This document shows positions 28,932 to 36,473 of a stretch of DNA of 64,000 bases, piece by piece. Origin of the DNA: Pseudoalteromonas sp. R3. GTDB taxonomy: Bacteria > Pseudomonadota > Gammaproteobacteria > Enterobacterales > Alteromonadaceae. The stretch is from the NCBI RefSeq assembly GCF_004014715.1, contig NZ_CP034835.1, positions 2,666,001-2,730,000 of the forward strand, read 5' to 3'. Under the pieces are notes generated by a model. The model saw only the letters and a program-made list of their open reading frames with translations. It was not told where the DNA came from and ran no database searches. Made by a program: the position numbers and the translations under genes. Positions within the stretch are counted from its first letter, which is position 1. Every line of letters begins with the position of its first letter.

Positions 28932-29456
28932 ATGATCAGAACAACCCTATTCGTACTGGGATGTCTTATTTTCCTGACAGCCCCTGCACAGGCACAACAA
29001 CATGGCTACGCTATCCACTACATTCACGGCGAAGGCAGTGTCGACGGCATTAAACTGGCCTATCAATATCACCCCGAGCTAGACTTACCCCAAGCCTGGC
29101 GTCACTTTGATGTACACTTTGAAAGCAGTATCAACTTTTGGCGTTATGGAGAAGAGAATCATCACGATGGTAATTTTGTGCTAGCAGTATCACCGGTGAT
29201 CAGATACCCGTTCGCCACCTACCAGAATCATCCGATTGCAGTGGAGTTCGGAATTGGGCTCGCTTTGCTTGATGACACACAATTCGCGGGTAAGAATGTC
29301 AGTACACACTATCAGTTTGAGGACCGTATCGGGCTGGTATATCAGATGGACGGTGCTAATATCGCCATTCGCTACATGCATTACTCAAACGCCGGATTTA
29401 AGAGCCCTAACCCCGGGCTGGATTTCTTATCCCTGTCCTATTCGGCGTATTTTTAA
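28932..29456 (+). CDS. PagL-like lipid A 3-O-deacylase (acyloxyacyl hydrolase family)
   Basis: About 174 residues: signal peptide (MIRTTLFVLGCLIFLTAPAQA) and an eight-strand barrel pattern. The PagL catalytic His-Ser pair is visible near the C-terminus in RYMHYSNAGFKSPNPG, and the protein ends in an aromatic residue (SAYF), as outer-membrane barrels do. PagL removes the 3-O-acyl chain from lipid A, modulating immune recognition and membrane permeability. ATG 28932 is chosen so that the signal peptide is N-terminal; the longer frame from 28854 lacks support. Confidence 0.85.
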   Translation: MIRTTLFVLGCLIFLTAPAQAQQHGYAIHYIHGEGSVDGIKLAYQYHPELDLPQAWRHFDVHFESSINFWRYGEENHHDGNFVLAVSPVIRYPFATYQNHPIAVEFGIGLALLDDTQFAGKNVSTHYQFEDRIGLVYQMDGANIAIRYMHYSNAGFKSPNPGLDFLSLSYSAYF

Positions 29457-29471
29457 ATAGTTTGAGCTGCT

Positions 29472-29493
29472 GCCCGGCATTGCTTAGCCGGGC
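29472..29493 (+). terminator. Hairpin after the PagL-like gene
   Basis: GCCCGGC-attgctta-GCCGGGC, 15 bp after the stop, without a long T-run. Confidence 0.5.
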
Positions 29494-29727
29494 GTAGTTG
29501 TAACTCTCCCATGACATGCATAATGCACATGGTTTGTTCAATATAAAAAACGGTACAGATTTGAGAAAAGTAAGTGAAGCTTATGTCGAATTCAAGATGT
29601 CACGGATAAGCAATCAGCCGGAACAAAGTTTGGGTGTTAAGCAACCTGATACGATATTCAGCAAAATTATGAAGACCCTCCTTAATTTTGGCAAAAGTGT
29701 CGCACTTCAGAGTTGAATTCAATCCTG

Positions 29728-30216
29728 TTAGACTTTCTTGGTGATGGCTGGGCCTGTTGGTCCACAATGATATATTGATGTGCTTTTTGACTTATGCTTA
29801 CCCCAACCTTCTTCTACATCTTTGTATAAAATATTACATTTTTTCCCTTTCTTATATTGCTCTCCCTTATAGAACCATCTAGGTCCAGACTCGTATATAC
29901 CCAATGGAACCTCTCCAGAACCCTTAACCGAGTCAGGTACCTTGGCTTCTAATGCTGTATCATTCTGGATCTTATATTTAGCGCCCCATCCATCGTGGTA
30001 ATGTTTTCGAGCACTCGTCTCAACGATTTTACTCGTTCTTAATTGTAGGGGGAGAACGCCACTGCTTGTCGCTTCTTTTGATTTCCTTTGAGTGATAGCT
30101 TCAGGTCGATTATCCACAAGCCCAAAACCCTGCTTCTTGCTACTCTTCTTCTGAGTTGCAGTATTAGCCACGGTACCGCCTTTATTCACATGAGATTTCT
30201 CTATTTGTGTATACAT
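29728..30216 (-). CDS. Small protein with eCIS-associated leader motif
   Basis: A 162-residue protein of unknown function. Residues 31-46 read GFGLVDNRPEAITQRK, the VDNRPEA.xQRK leader that I know from the N-terminus of eCIS-core (DUF4157) proteins and other putative cargo of extracellular contractile injection systems. The rest (after SSGVLPLQLRTSK) is a lysine- and tyrosine-rich domain of about 105 residues with two cysteines (KKCNILY, YHCGPTGP) that I cannot assign. There is no signal peptide and no membrane helix. AAGG lies seven bases before the ATG. No eCIS structural genes are in the window. A toxin or cargo role is inference. Confidence 0.65.
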   Translation of the reverse strand: MYTQIEKSHVNKGGTVANTATQKKSSKKQGFGLVDNRPEAITQRKSKEATSSGVLPLQLRTSKIVETSARKHYHDGWGAKYKIQNDTALEAKVPDSVKGSGEVPLGIYESGPRWFYKGEQYKKGKKCNILYKDVEEGWGKHKSKSTSIYHCGPTGPAITKKV

Positions 30217-30409
30217 GTCTCAGCCTTTTTTAAATTTGAATGAGCAAGAACAGCCATTTATCTTTATCAACACTGTTGTAATAACAAAGCGTTAGCTCTT
30301 GATGGCTGTCCTCTATCGGCTTATATTGACTTAAAACTCAGACTGTTAACGTGCCATATGCAGCTTGAAATTAAAAGTGACCGTTCAATGTTGCTGTCAT
30401 CATTAAAAG

Positions 30410-31873
30410 CTAAACAAGTGCTTCAATTTGCTTATGCGAAGTTGCCAGCTGATTAACCGCATCAGTTAAATTGACGGATTGAATACGATCGTCAAGTTTA
30501 TACAGGCAAGATTCAAGCCCTTTAAAGTCTATCTTTTTCAAATCAAACTCAAACACTTGTGGCGATTGATACATGCGTACAGCAAAGGTGCGATTAACTA
30601 AGTCGGATACTGTCACCCACTGTGTATAATCGTGGACACTCTTTCCTCTTGAATCTCTGCTAGTACCAAGCGGAATATCAACAGTATTGAGGATATGAAA
30701 AGCCAAAGTGGTTGCATCAGCTTTACCAACAGCAATATCGGCATCAATCGGCGCTTGCCCCCCGTACATTTGCGCACAAGATGTGCAGCCTCTTTTTAAC
30801 TTGTTCGCTTCGTCAATTTCTTTTTGAGTGAACAATTGGAAGACCGGAAATGAGAAATTAGCCATCATCGCCGCACGGACAAAGCGGTCAACTGGCGTAG
30901 AACTGCCCGGTAACCCCGAAAACCCTGTCCCTTGAGCGTGTGAAAAGCACTGGAAGTTATGGGCTGCTCGCTTATAGACTTCAACACTCGGAGTGTCGGG
31001 TACACCTTCATCATCCTGAAAGTTAAATGGCACCACATTCACATAATTATTGATCACGTTCTCTTGCTGCCAGCCAATCAAGGGATCGTTTGTCAATGCA
31101 CGGATTGGGTTCAAATCAGTGATCTGCAATTGCCCTTTTACATACTCAAGTACAATGCTGTTGCCTAGTGCATCATGTACGGGAAAATGAAAATTCATTG
31201 CACTGGGCACTGTGTCTGGCTCAAAGGGGTTAGCAACCAAGATCTTATCTTTGTTCTCAACCTGACTCTCAACCAGCGATGAGCCATTCGCGTTTATGAT
31301 CAGCGAGCCATATTGTAGTGTATCAATCACATCCTGGCAGGTTGCACAATTGGATAGGATCCAGGTTGTAATGCTCTGATAAAACACGACACCTTTTGAA
31401 GGGACCGGTTTAGCGTCTTCATCAAATGGATCTTGATACACCGATTGAGCCAATACCATCGCGCCCGTTGTCAGTCCTTGGTCATTCATGCCATTTGTTG
31501 CAATACTTGCGTATAAATCATCGTCAATGCTTGTTTCAGTCATTTTCTGCAAGGCCTGAGTTATTTCTGTGGCAAAACCATTTAGTGCCATAAAGTTAAA
31601 TTTACCAGTCCAAGTGAGCAGATTAGGGATAATCCTGTTTAAATCGGCACGAGGAGTAAAAGGCTTTGGGTCCTCATCTTTCAATTTACATTTTTCAGGT
31701 TGTTTAAGTGAGTCAGCCACTACTTGCACCGCCAGCTGCTGGTATGAAAAGCCTTTCCCTCTGAAAAAGAGTTCAGACTTTAAGTTTGGACCGAGCTCCA
31801 TAGAGCGACCAATAACGGGGATGAATTTATTTGGATCTAACGTTCGCGCTTTAATTGAGAAATCAGTACACAT
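30410..31873 (-). CDS. Choloylglycine hydrolase-like linear amide C-N hydrolase
   Basis: About 487 residues. The reading frame gives MCTDFSIKA at ATG 31873, so after Met removal Cys2 becomes the Ntn-hydrolase nucleophile, as in penicillin V acylase and bile salt hydrolase; R (IGRSMELGP) and the Asn-Gly region (ATNGMNDQGL, INANGSSLV) also fit. AAGGAACG stands before that ATG; the longer frame from a GTG at 31948 would bury the cysteine. Gram-negative relatives often deacylate N-acyl homoserine lactones, but the substrate here is unknown. No signal peptide is seen at the chosen start. Confidence 0.85.
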   Translation of the reverse strand: MCTDFSIKARTLDPNKFIPVIGRSMELGPNLKSELFFRGKGFSYQQLAVQVVADSLKQPEKCKLKDEDPKPFTPRADLNRIIPNLLTWTGKFNFMALNGFATEITQALQKMTETSIDDDLYASIATNGMNDQGLTTGAMVLAQSVYQDPFDEDAKPVPSKGVVFYQSITTWILSNCATCQDVIDTLQYGSLIINANGSSLVESQVENKDKILVANPFEPDTVPSAMNFHFPVHDALGNSIVLEYVKGQLQITDLNPIRALTNDPLIGWQQENVINNYVNVVPFNFQDDEGVPDTPSVEVYKRAAHNFQCFSHAQGTGFSGLPGSSTPVDRFVRAAMMANFSFPVFQLFTQKEIDEANKLKRGCTSCAQMYGGQAPIDADIAVGKADATTLAFHILNTVDIPLGTSRDSRGKSVHDYTQWVTVSDLVNRTFAVRMYQSPQVFEFDLKKIDFKGLESCLYKLDDRIQSVNLTDAVNQLATSHKQIEALV

Positions 31874-32337
31874 AAATACGTTCCTTTTAAATGGACAGCT
31901 CAGGGCCATTAATAATCTGATAGCAAAGAAATTTCCCACACTTGCCACGCGTTATTTATATGTGCCCTGTCTTTGGCATTTGGCCTGAGCAAAGGTTAAT
32001 CAATTAACAGTGAAAAGGTATTACACATTATTACAAGCGACTGACAGCCAGGGACTACCTTGAGGCTGCATAATTCTGCTATTGAGCTGTACTAGGTTGG
32101 GGGAGGTTACACTGCTTATATGAGCGATCCGTTAAGCAACATTTACAGCAAAAGATGTGCGACGAACACAACGGGAAATACAGTAATAATATTTGGTATC
32201 GGTTGGCTAACCTGCTTTTTCCTTGCTGTTGGCATAGTCCATTGTCCTCGAGCCTTTGAGCGTGTTCTATGCGTACATACCTTTACAAAAGTACGCCATT
32301 TTTAGGTGGGTGTCGCTTGTTTTCTTTAGAAGTTTGC
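31874..32337. other. Intergenic region between amidase and cassette array
   Basis: About 460 bp. Apart from the palindrome above I see no gene, and no attC site that would close the last cassette. A 61-residue frame from 32120 has only a distant purine-rich site and no family resemblance. Confidence 0.5.
31994..32007. promoter_or_regulatory. Short palindrome upstream of the amidase gene
   Basis: GTTAATCAATTAAC has six-base arms around CA and lies 120 bp before the amidase start. Possible operator; no regulator is known. Confidence 0.3.
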
Positions 32338-32790
32338 TCACCTAGTGCTCCGACTTTCCCTTTTCGCGTCATGTGGGAAACAGTTTGTATACGCACGAGC
32401 GACATGACTGTTGCCATTGTCATCTATGACTACACAAACGAGATTGCACGGATTTCCCAATGCACTCCGCCAATTGTGATGACGATCCTCATATTCTGCT
32501 CCAAATTCAACATAAATGTATGCTGAGCGAACCCATTCAAACGGAATTGAATGTTTTACAAGCAACCCTTTAAACATCTTTGAATAGCGTTCAGTCATGA
32601 GGTCAAAGTGCGGGTAATGTGGAACAATCTGTTGGGAGCAAAGGTCTATTGAAACACACTTGCTTTGAAGGTGGTCTACGGACAGGTAAAGCTTACCGAT
32701 ACTCCAATAACCTTCAACATCATTGTTTCTACTCCGAAACGAGCCAATAATACCGCTTGCAATGCTACCTAGTTTTCTCCTGCGTCCCAT
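32338..32790 (-). CDS. Cassette gene 4: hypothetical protein
   Basis: A 150-residue protein with no family I recognise. It begins with a basic stretch (MGRRRKLGSIASGI) and has mixed alpha/beta composition without a clear signal peptide. TAGGA precedes the ATG by six bases. Upstream it abuts attC 1 (32806-32908), so it is the last cassette, but no attC follows its stop. The C-terminal end (KRESRSTR) may therefore be altered. Confidence 0.6.
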   Translation of the reverse strand: MGRRRKLGSIASGIIGSFRSRNNDVEGYWSIGKLYLSVDHLQSKCVSIDLCSQQIVPHYPHFDLMTERYSKMFKGLLVKHSIPFEWVRSAYIYVEFGAEYEDRHHNWRSALGNPCNLVCVVIDDNGNSHVARAYTNCFPHDAKRESRSTR

Positions 32791-32805
32791 ATTTATTCCT
32801 AAAAC

Positions 32806-32908
32806 TTCTAACGCCCCAATCAGGTTTTTTTAATCGTTGGCTATCATGTGAAGCGAAGCGGAACCCAGCCAACGATTAAAAGTCCCTGCCTGCATTGGCT
32901 TGTTAGTC
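32806..32908. repeat. attC recombination site 1
   Basis: Outer boxes CTAAC (32808-32812) and GTTAG (32902-32906). Next come CCAATCAGG and CCTGCATTGG, complementary except for one extra G, the extrahelical base typical of attC. The interior is a 14-base inverted repeat (TTTAATCGTTGGCT / AGCCAACGATTAAA). The gene at 32910 ends TGA just outside the box. Confidence 0.85.
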
Positions 32909-32909
32909 A

Positions 32910-33317
32910 TCACTTACTTAATGTCGGATTTTCTTTAACTATTTGTGTAGATACAACCTTCGAATAACCAACACCGCCAAAGTATAAAGGGTAAGAAACA
33001 ATTTCAGCTTCTAAGGTATATCCTTTTTTTAGCATATCGTGAGGGTTTTCGGGCCAGAGTTTGGCATGGTCTTCCCGCGAAATGTATAGAGGTGATTGGT
33101 CAATAATTCTGGCTACTCTATTTCCCATTAGCTCTTCGTATAGCTGCCGGTTGTTTAAGTTCAATTCTAAGAACTTATAGTGAACAATTCCTCTTGTAGT
33201 AATTAATTGGCCAGAAAAGCTCGTACGGTACAAAATCGAGCTAATAGAAAACCAACCAATTAAAACGGCTAAAACTCCGATTGATATCCACTTTAAAATT
33301 TTAAGTACAATGTTCAC
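32910..33317 (-). CDS. Cassette gene 3: membrane-anchored hypothetical protein
   Basis: A 135-residue protein with one N-terminal membrane helix (WISIGVLAVLIGWFSISSILY) and a polar domain of about 105 residues outside. I recognise no family. It starts with GTG only about ten bases into the cassette, so it has little room for a ribosome site. It lies between attC 1 and attC 2. Confidence 0.65.
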   Translation of the reverse strand: MNIVLKILKWISIGVLAVLIGWFSISSILYRTSFSGQLITTRGIVHYKFLELNLNNRQLYEELMGNRVARIIDQSPLYISREDHAKLWPENPHDMLKKGYTLEAEIVSYPLYFGGVGYSKVVSTQIVKENPTLSK

Positions 33318-33324
33318 AGGTGAT

Positions 33325-33383
33325 TTCTAACGCCTAAAGCACAGGCGCAGCTTTGCTGTGTCCTGTGCCTTTACTTGTTAAGT
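33325..33383. repeat. attC recombination site 2
   Basis: A short attC of about 59 bp. Outer boxes CTAAC (33327-33331) and GTTAA (33377-33381); inner arms TAAAGCACAGG and CCTGTGCCTTTA match except for one extra G. The stop codon of the next gene (TAA at 33371-33373) lies inside it. Confidence 0.85.
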
Positions 33384-34129
33384 GATCTTTTGGCATATAC
33401 TTTCAAAACCCACTGTATTAGCTGATAGAACCAGATACCAGGAACCACTACCCCGGCCAAACCTACCATAAAGTTACTCCAAGACGACATACTATAAAAC
33501 GCTGCATACAATATTAAGGCCTGAAATGTTAGAGCAGAAACCAAAGTTGCAGCACCTGCTTTACCAGATAACCAACGACCAAACCAGATAACTGACACAA
33601 CTAGACAGACTAAGGAGACTATTAGGCTTAGCCAATCAAGAGTTCGCCACATTAAATCACGTAAATATGCATCTCTTACTTCACCCTCCCAACCTTCTAC
33701 GATGGAAGACATACTATTGCCGGTTAAAACTTTCAGTTTTGGTTCAATATAACTATGCTTCGCTTCGTCTGATACGTAAGACAAGTACTCGTCGTAACTA
33801 TTAAATGTTGTTTTTCCAGACCAGTATCTAATTGGAATTGTTAGCTCAAATATTACACCACTTTCGATAGATTCATATTTCAAAACCTCATGTTCTAAGA
33901 CCTTTAAAGCCCAGCTAGGAGGGGTAATGATTGTTGGGCGACGCGAACAAGCTGTACTCGCCTTAACCTCATTTATATAAAGTATCTCTTTGCAACCATT
34001 CGAATTACATTCACCTATGATGCGATCGCTCATTGTTGCGCAAGACAATGCTAAGCATACATTTGGAGCCCATAGGAAAAATAACAAGGTTAATATGGAT
34101 GTATTGTTCAAGGTGCGCACTCTCTTCAC
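33371..34129 (-). CDS. Cassette gene 2: multi-pass membrane hypothetical protein
   Basis: About 252 residues. A signal peptide or first helix (ILTLLFFLWAPNVCLALS) is followed by a cysteine-bearing ectodomain of about 130 residues (CNSNGCKEI, ACSRRP) and about three C-terminal helices (LSLIVSLVCLVVSVIWFG, LVSALTFQALILYAAFY, VGLAGVVVPGIWFYQLI). No family is recognised. The start is uncertain: GTG 34129 is at the cassette edge; TTG about 34111 has GAAGAGAG before it. Confidence 0.6.
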   Translation of the reverse strand: MKRVRTLNNTSILTLLFFLWAPNVCLALSCATMSDRIIGECNSNGCKEILYINEVKASTACSRRPTIITPPSWALKVLEHEVLKYESIESGVIFELTIPIRYWSGKTTFNSYDEYLSYVSDEAKHSYIEPKLKVLTGNSMSSIVEGWEGEVRDAYLRDLMWRTLDWLSLIVSLVCLVVSVIWFGRWLSGKAGAATLVSALTFQALILYAAFYSMSSWSNFMVGLAGVVVPGIWFYQLIQWVLKVYAKRSLNK

Positions 34130-34229
34130 TTAACGCCTCGCTTAACCGGCGCAAAGTAGCAGGCTAAAATTAGCGACGAAGGAGCGCAAGCCTGCTGTTT
34201 TGCGTCCTTTGGTTTAAGCGTTTGTTAGG
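34129..34229. repeat. attC recombination site 3
   Basis: Outer boxes CTTAAC (34129-34134) and GTTAGG (34224-34229). Inner arms CGCTTAACC and GGTTTAAGCG pair with one extra base. The long middle folds through GCGCAAA/TTTGCG and AGCAGGCT/AGCCTGCT. About 100 bp, ending three bases from the TGA of the next gene. Confidence 0.85.
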
Positions 34230-34231
34230 TT

Positions 34232-34756
34232 TCAAATACACCGATTATCTATATTGAGATATCCCGATATATCGTTTTTGCCTAAGTGACTCATTTCATC
34301 TAACTCAGCGTTTAACTTGTCTAGCCACCAATGTGCTTCAGCTTTAGAAATTTCTATTAAGCCACCCCAAACAATAAAATATCGCGTGATGCCTTTTTCG
34401 ATTTTAATACTCCCCCATTTATCAGCATCGCCAGTCTTTTGACCTCCCATATAAAATTGAGCTTGAATATCATAAGCTCCAGGACAAAGGTTAAATGTTA
34501 CATAGTCTGCTTTATACAACTTAATCTTTGACGAAGGATAGAGGTTATTTAAAAACTCAATATTCTTAAAGTCTCCCCTTAGGGGCCCCCAATAAAAGGT
34601 TGGCGGATCTATTAGAACTAAATTGGCTAAGTTCTCAATTTTATGGTTTTTAAAATTAGAGCTAGGAGTGAAATGTTCCAACTTTGTAATTGATGGGCGA
34701 CTAAGCGAACAACCGCTAATCATTAAACCTAACAAAATTAAAATAGCTACTCTCAT
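34232..34756 (-). CDS. Cassette gene 1: lipoprotein of unknown function
   Basis: A 174-residue predicted lipoprotein: MRVAILILLGLMISGCSLSRP has a clear lipobox ending in Cys16. The remaining 158 residues contain LCPGAYDIQAQFYMGGQK and a tryptophan-rich stretch (YFIVWGGLIE, AHWWLDK); the middle recalls small beta-sandwich lipoproteins that respond to peptidoglycan or stress, but I assign no family. Low GC compared with flanking core genes. It begins within the first cassette, bounded by the box at 34769-34774. Confidence 0.65.
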   Translation of the reverse strand: MRVAILILLGLMISGCSLSRPSITKLEHFTPSSNFKNHKIENLANLVLIDPPTFYWGPLRGDFKNIEFLNNLYPSSKIKLYKADYVTFNLCPGAYDIQAQFYMGGQKTGDADKWGSIKIEKGITRYFIVWGGLIEISKAEAHWWLDKLNAELDEMSHLGKNDISGYLNIDNRCI

Positions 34757-34768
34757 TTTCGATAGAAA

Positions 34769-34800
34769 CCTAACAGCTTATTAGCGTGAATGCCGGTTAG
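34769..34800. repeat. Cassette boundary, attI-like or truncated attC
   Basis: On the minus strand CTAACC...GTTAGG spans 32 bp and provides the recombination box at the start of cassette 1. The interior is not self-complementary like the other three sites, so it may be an attI core or a degraded attC. Confidence 0.5.
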
Positions 34801-35262
34801 AACCAATCTCCAAAGCCCAACCACGCTACCACTAATAAAATTTATTTATAATAATTACAATAACCTACCACCATTGCTTTCATTGCTCAAGCCAAAACGG
34901 CTTTGTTGAAACCGAGCCTTGTTCATAGCGAGACTTGGGGTCTCGTTATGTAAAACTACTAACCTTTTGAATCTGATTAACTTAAATCGCTGCTTCACTT
35001 AAACGAGACCTTCAAGCCCGGAGAAAGCGAGAAATTTGACTTGGTAATTAGCCGCATTCACTTACACCTGTATAAATAAACAGCACTAGAGTGAAGATGT
35101 CTTATTCACTTTTTTGGAATCTGTCCGTATGAGCCTAGGACAAGACACTACAGCCTCAAAACAGAGAAAAGTTATCTGTACTGGATTAAAAATATTACCT
35201 CTGGCAGTGAAGACTTGGCCGCATTCATGCCAATTAATAGAAAACGTCAGGGAAAATAAAAG
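34801..35262. other. Intergenic region beside the cassette array
   Basis: About 460 bp of low-GC sequence. This is where an integron integrase gene might be expected, but no frame on either strand encodes one. The only structure I note is a small palindrome CGAGACTTGGGGTCTCG near 34939-34955. Confidence 0.6.
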
Positions 35263-35289
35263 CCCGGCTAACCTAGCCGGGCTTTGTAA
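35263..35289 (-). terminator. Intrinsic terminator of the oxidoreductase gene
   Basis: AAAGCCCGGCTA-acc-TAGCCGGGCTTT, a strong 12-bp stem with T-run on the minus strand after the stop at 35310. Confidence 0.85.
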
Positions 35290-35309
35290 CTCATAAATAT
35301 CGTGTCGGT

Positions 35310-36317
35310 CTAATCGTGCGTGATGCGGATCACTGGGCGTTGCTGGCAGGTTTTCCCAAGCAAGCAGCTTAGTGCGTCGCGCACGGTATCGACGCTAAAG
35401 TCGAGCAGTTTCACCTCGGGGGCTTTGATGCGGCCGTTGCTGACGTCATCAAGTAACTGGCGGCCCATAAAACACAGGTGCTGCTGGGCGCACAGGCTGT
35501 TGGCCATCCAGGCGCCGGCGACCGAGACCACGCCGATGTTGGGCGCTTTCTCAAACAGCAGCTCTTCGGGAATAGTGCCAAAGCCATTGAGGCAGGCAAT
35601 GCGGCCGCAAAACCGTAAATGACGCAGGTCATCCAAAAAGGAGTCGCCGCCTTGTGTATTCAGGATACAGTCAAAGCCGCCTGGGCCCATTTCTCGCTTG
35701 ATCTGTTCACATACCGACTCCGACTCGCAGTCGAACACCCAGTCTGCACCGAGTTTACTCAGTCTTTTGTGATGCTCTTTCTGTGCAAAGGCGAACACCT
35801 GAGCACCGCGCTGCTTGGCGTATTGCACGGCAAAGTGTGCAACAGCGCCTTGTGCGCTGTTGATGGCCAGCGAGTCGCCGTCCTGCACCTGCATTTTATC
35901 CAAAGCCAGCAGTGCCGCCATGCCCGCATTGGGCAATGACACCGCCACTTCGCCACTCATGCCATCGGGTACTTCCGACACCGCGTGACTGGGCACAACC
36001 GCGTACTCTTTCAGCATCCCCTGCTCTGCCAGACTGGCATTAAACAATACCCGGCTGCCTTTGGGGGGAAATACCCCTTTAGCAGCTGAGACCACAGTGC
36101 CGACGGCATCCAGTCCCAAAATGTGCGGGTATTGCCACTGGCAAAATCCGTCTTTCGCCATCCGTGCGTCCAGGTGATTCAGGGCCACATAATCTATGGC
36201 AACCAGTAACTCGTTATCTCCCGGCACTGGCATAGCGTGCTCTGCCATCGCTAAGTCAAACTCAGCGCCACATTGACGCAGCTCCAGTGCTCGCATGGTG
36301 GTTTTTTCGACTGACAT
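35310..36317 (-). CDS. Quinone oxidoreductase-like zinc-independent MDR protein
   Basis: About 335 residues of the medium-chain dehydrogenase/reductase superfamily. Seen are an N-terminal GroES-like part (VAIDYVALNHLDARMAKDG, LGLDAVGTVV) and a Rossmann part (LAINSAQGAVAHFAVQYAKQRGA, shortened to QGAVAHFAVQYAKQRGA). The catalytic zinc ligands of alcohol dehydrogenase are absent, so a NADPH-quinone or enone reductase role is likely. ATG 36317 has GGAG upstream. The start region is duplicated: a seven-residue block VEKTTM occurs twice, so ATG 36296 is also possible. Confidence 0.85.
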   Translation of the reverse strand: MSVEKTTMRALELRQCGAEFDLAMAEHAMPVPGDNELLVAIDYVALNHLDARMAKDGFCQWQYPHILGLDAVGTVVSAAKGVFPPKGSRVLFNASLAEQGMLKEYAVVPSHAVSEVPDGMSGEVAVSLPNAGMAALLALDKMQVQDGDSLAINSAQGAVAHFAVQYAKQRGAQVFAFAQKEHHKRLSKLGADWVFDCESESVCEQIKREMGPGGFDCILNTQGGDSFLDDLRHLRFCGRIACLNGFGTIPEELLFEKAPNIGVVSVAGAWMANSLCAQQHLCFMGRQLLDDVSNGRIKAPEVKLLDFSVDTVRDALSCLLGKTCQQRPVIRITHD

Positions 36318-36473
36318 GGTGGTTTTCTCCACTTTTCGACCCTTTTGAGGCCGGATTGCCCATAACTTTAACTTTCCGATTATGGGCAAAACTTCGCAAT
36401 TGTTGCTATTAAACCATCTTGGTCTCTGTCAAACAACTCAATATTGTGACAGGTGTTTAAATCCTGTTAACGG

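Noticed and set aside
29516..29716. 66-residue plus-strand frame after the PagL-like gene
   Set aside because: No ribosome site and no recognisable composition.
30280..30300. attC-like fragment TAACAAAGCGTTAG upstream of the eCIS-like gene
   Set aside because: Single short box pair without inner arms; too little to call a site.
32120..32305. 61-residue frame with a hydrophobic segment
   Set aside because: The purine-rich site is 13 bases from the ATG and the frame continues into the antisense of the cassette gene.
32806..34229. The hairpins between cassette genes as ordinary terminators
   Set aside because: They have paired CTAAC/GTTAG boxes, extrahelical bases and no T-runs, which fits attC and not terminators.
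34801..35309. Integron integrase next to the cassettes
   Set aside because: No frame with tyrosine recombinase motifs on either strand.
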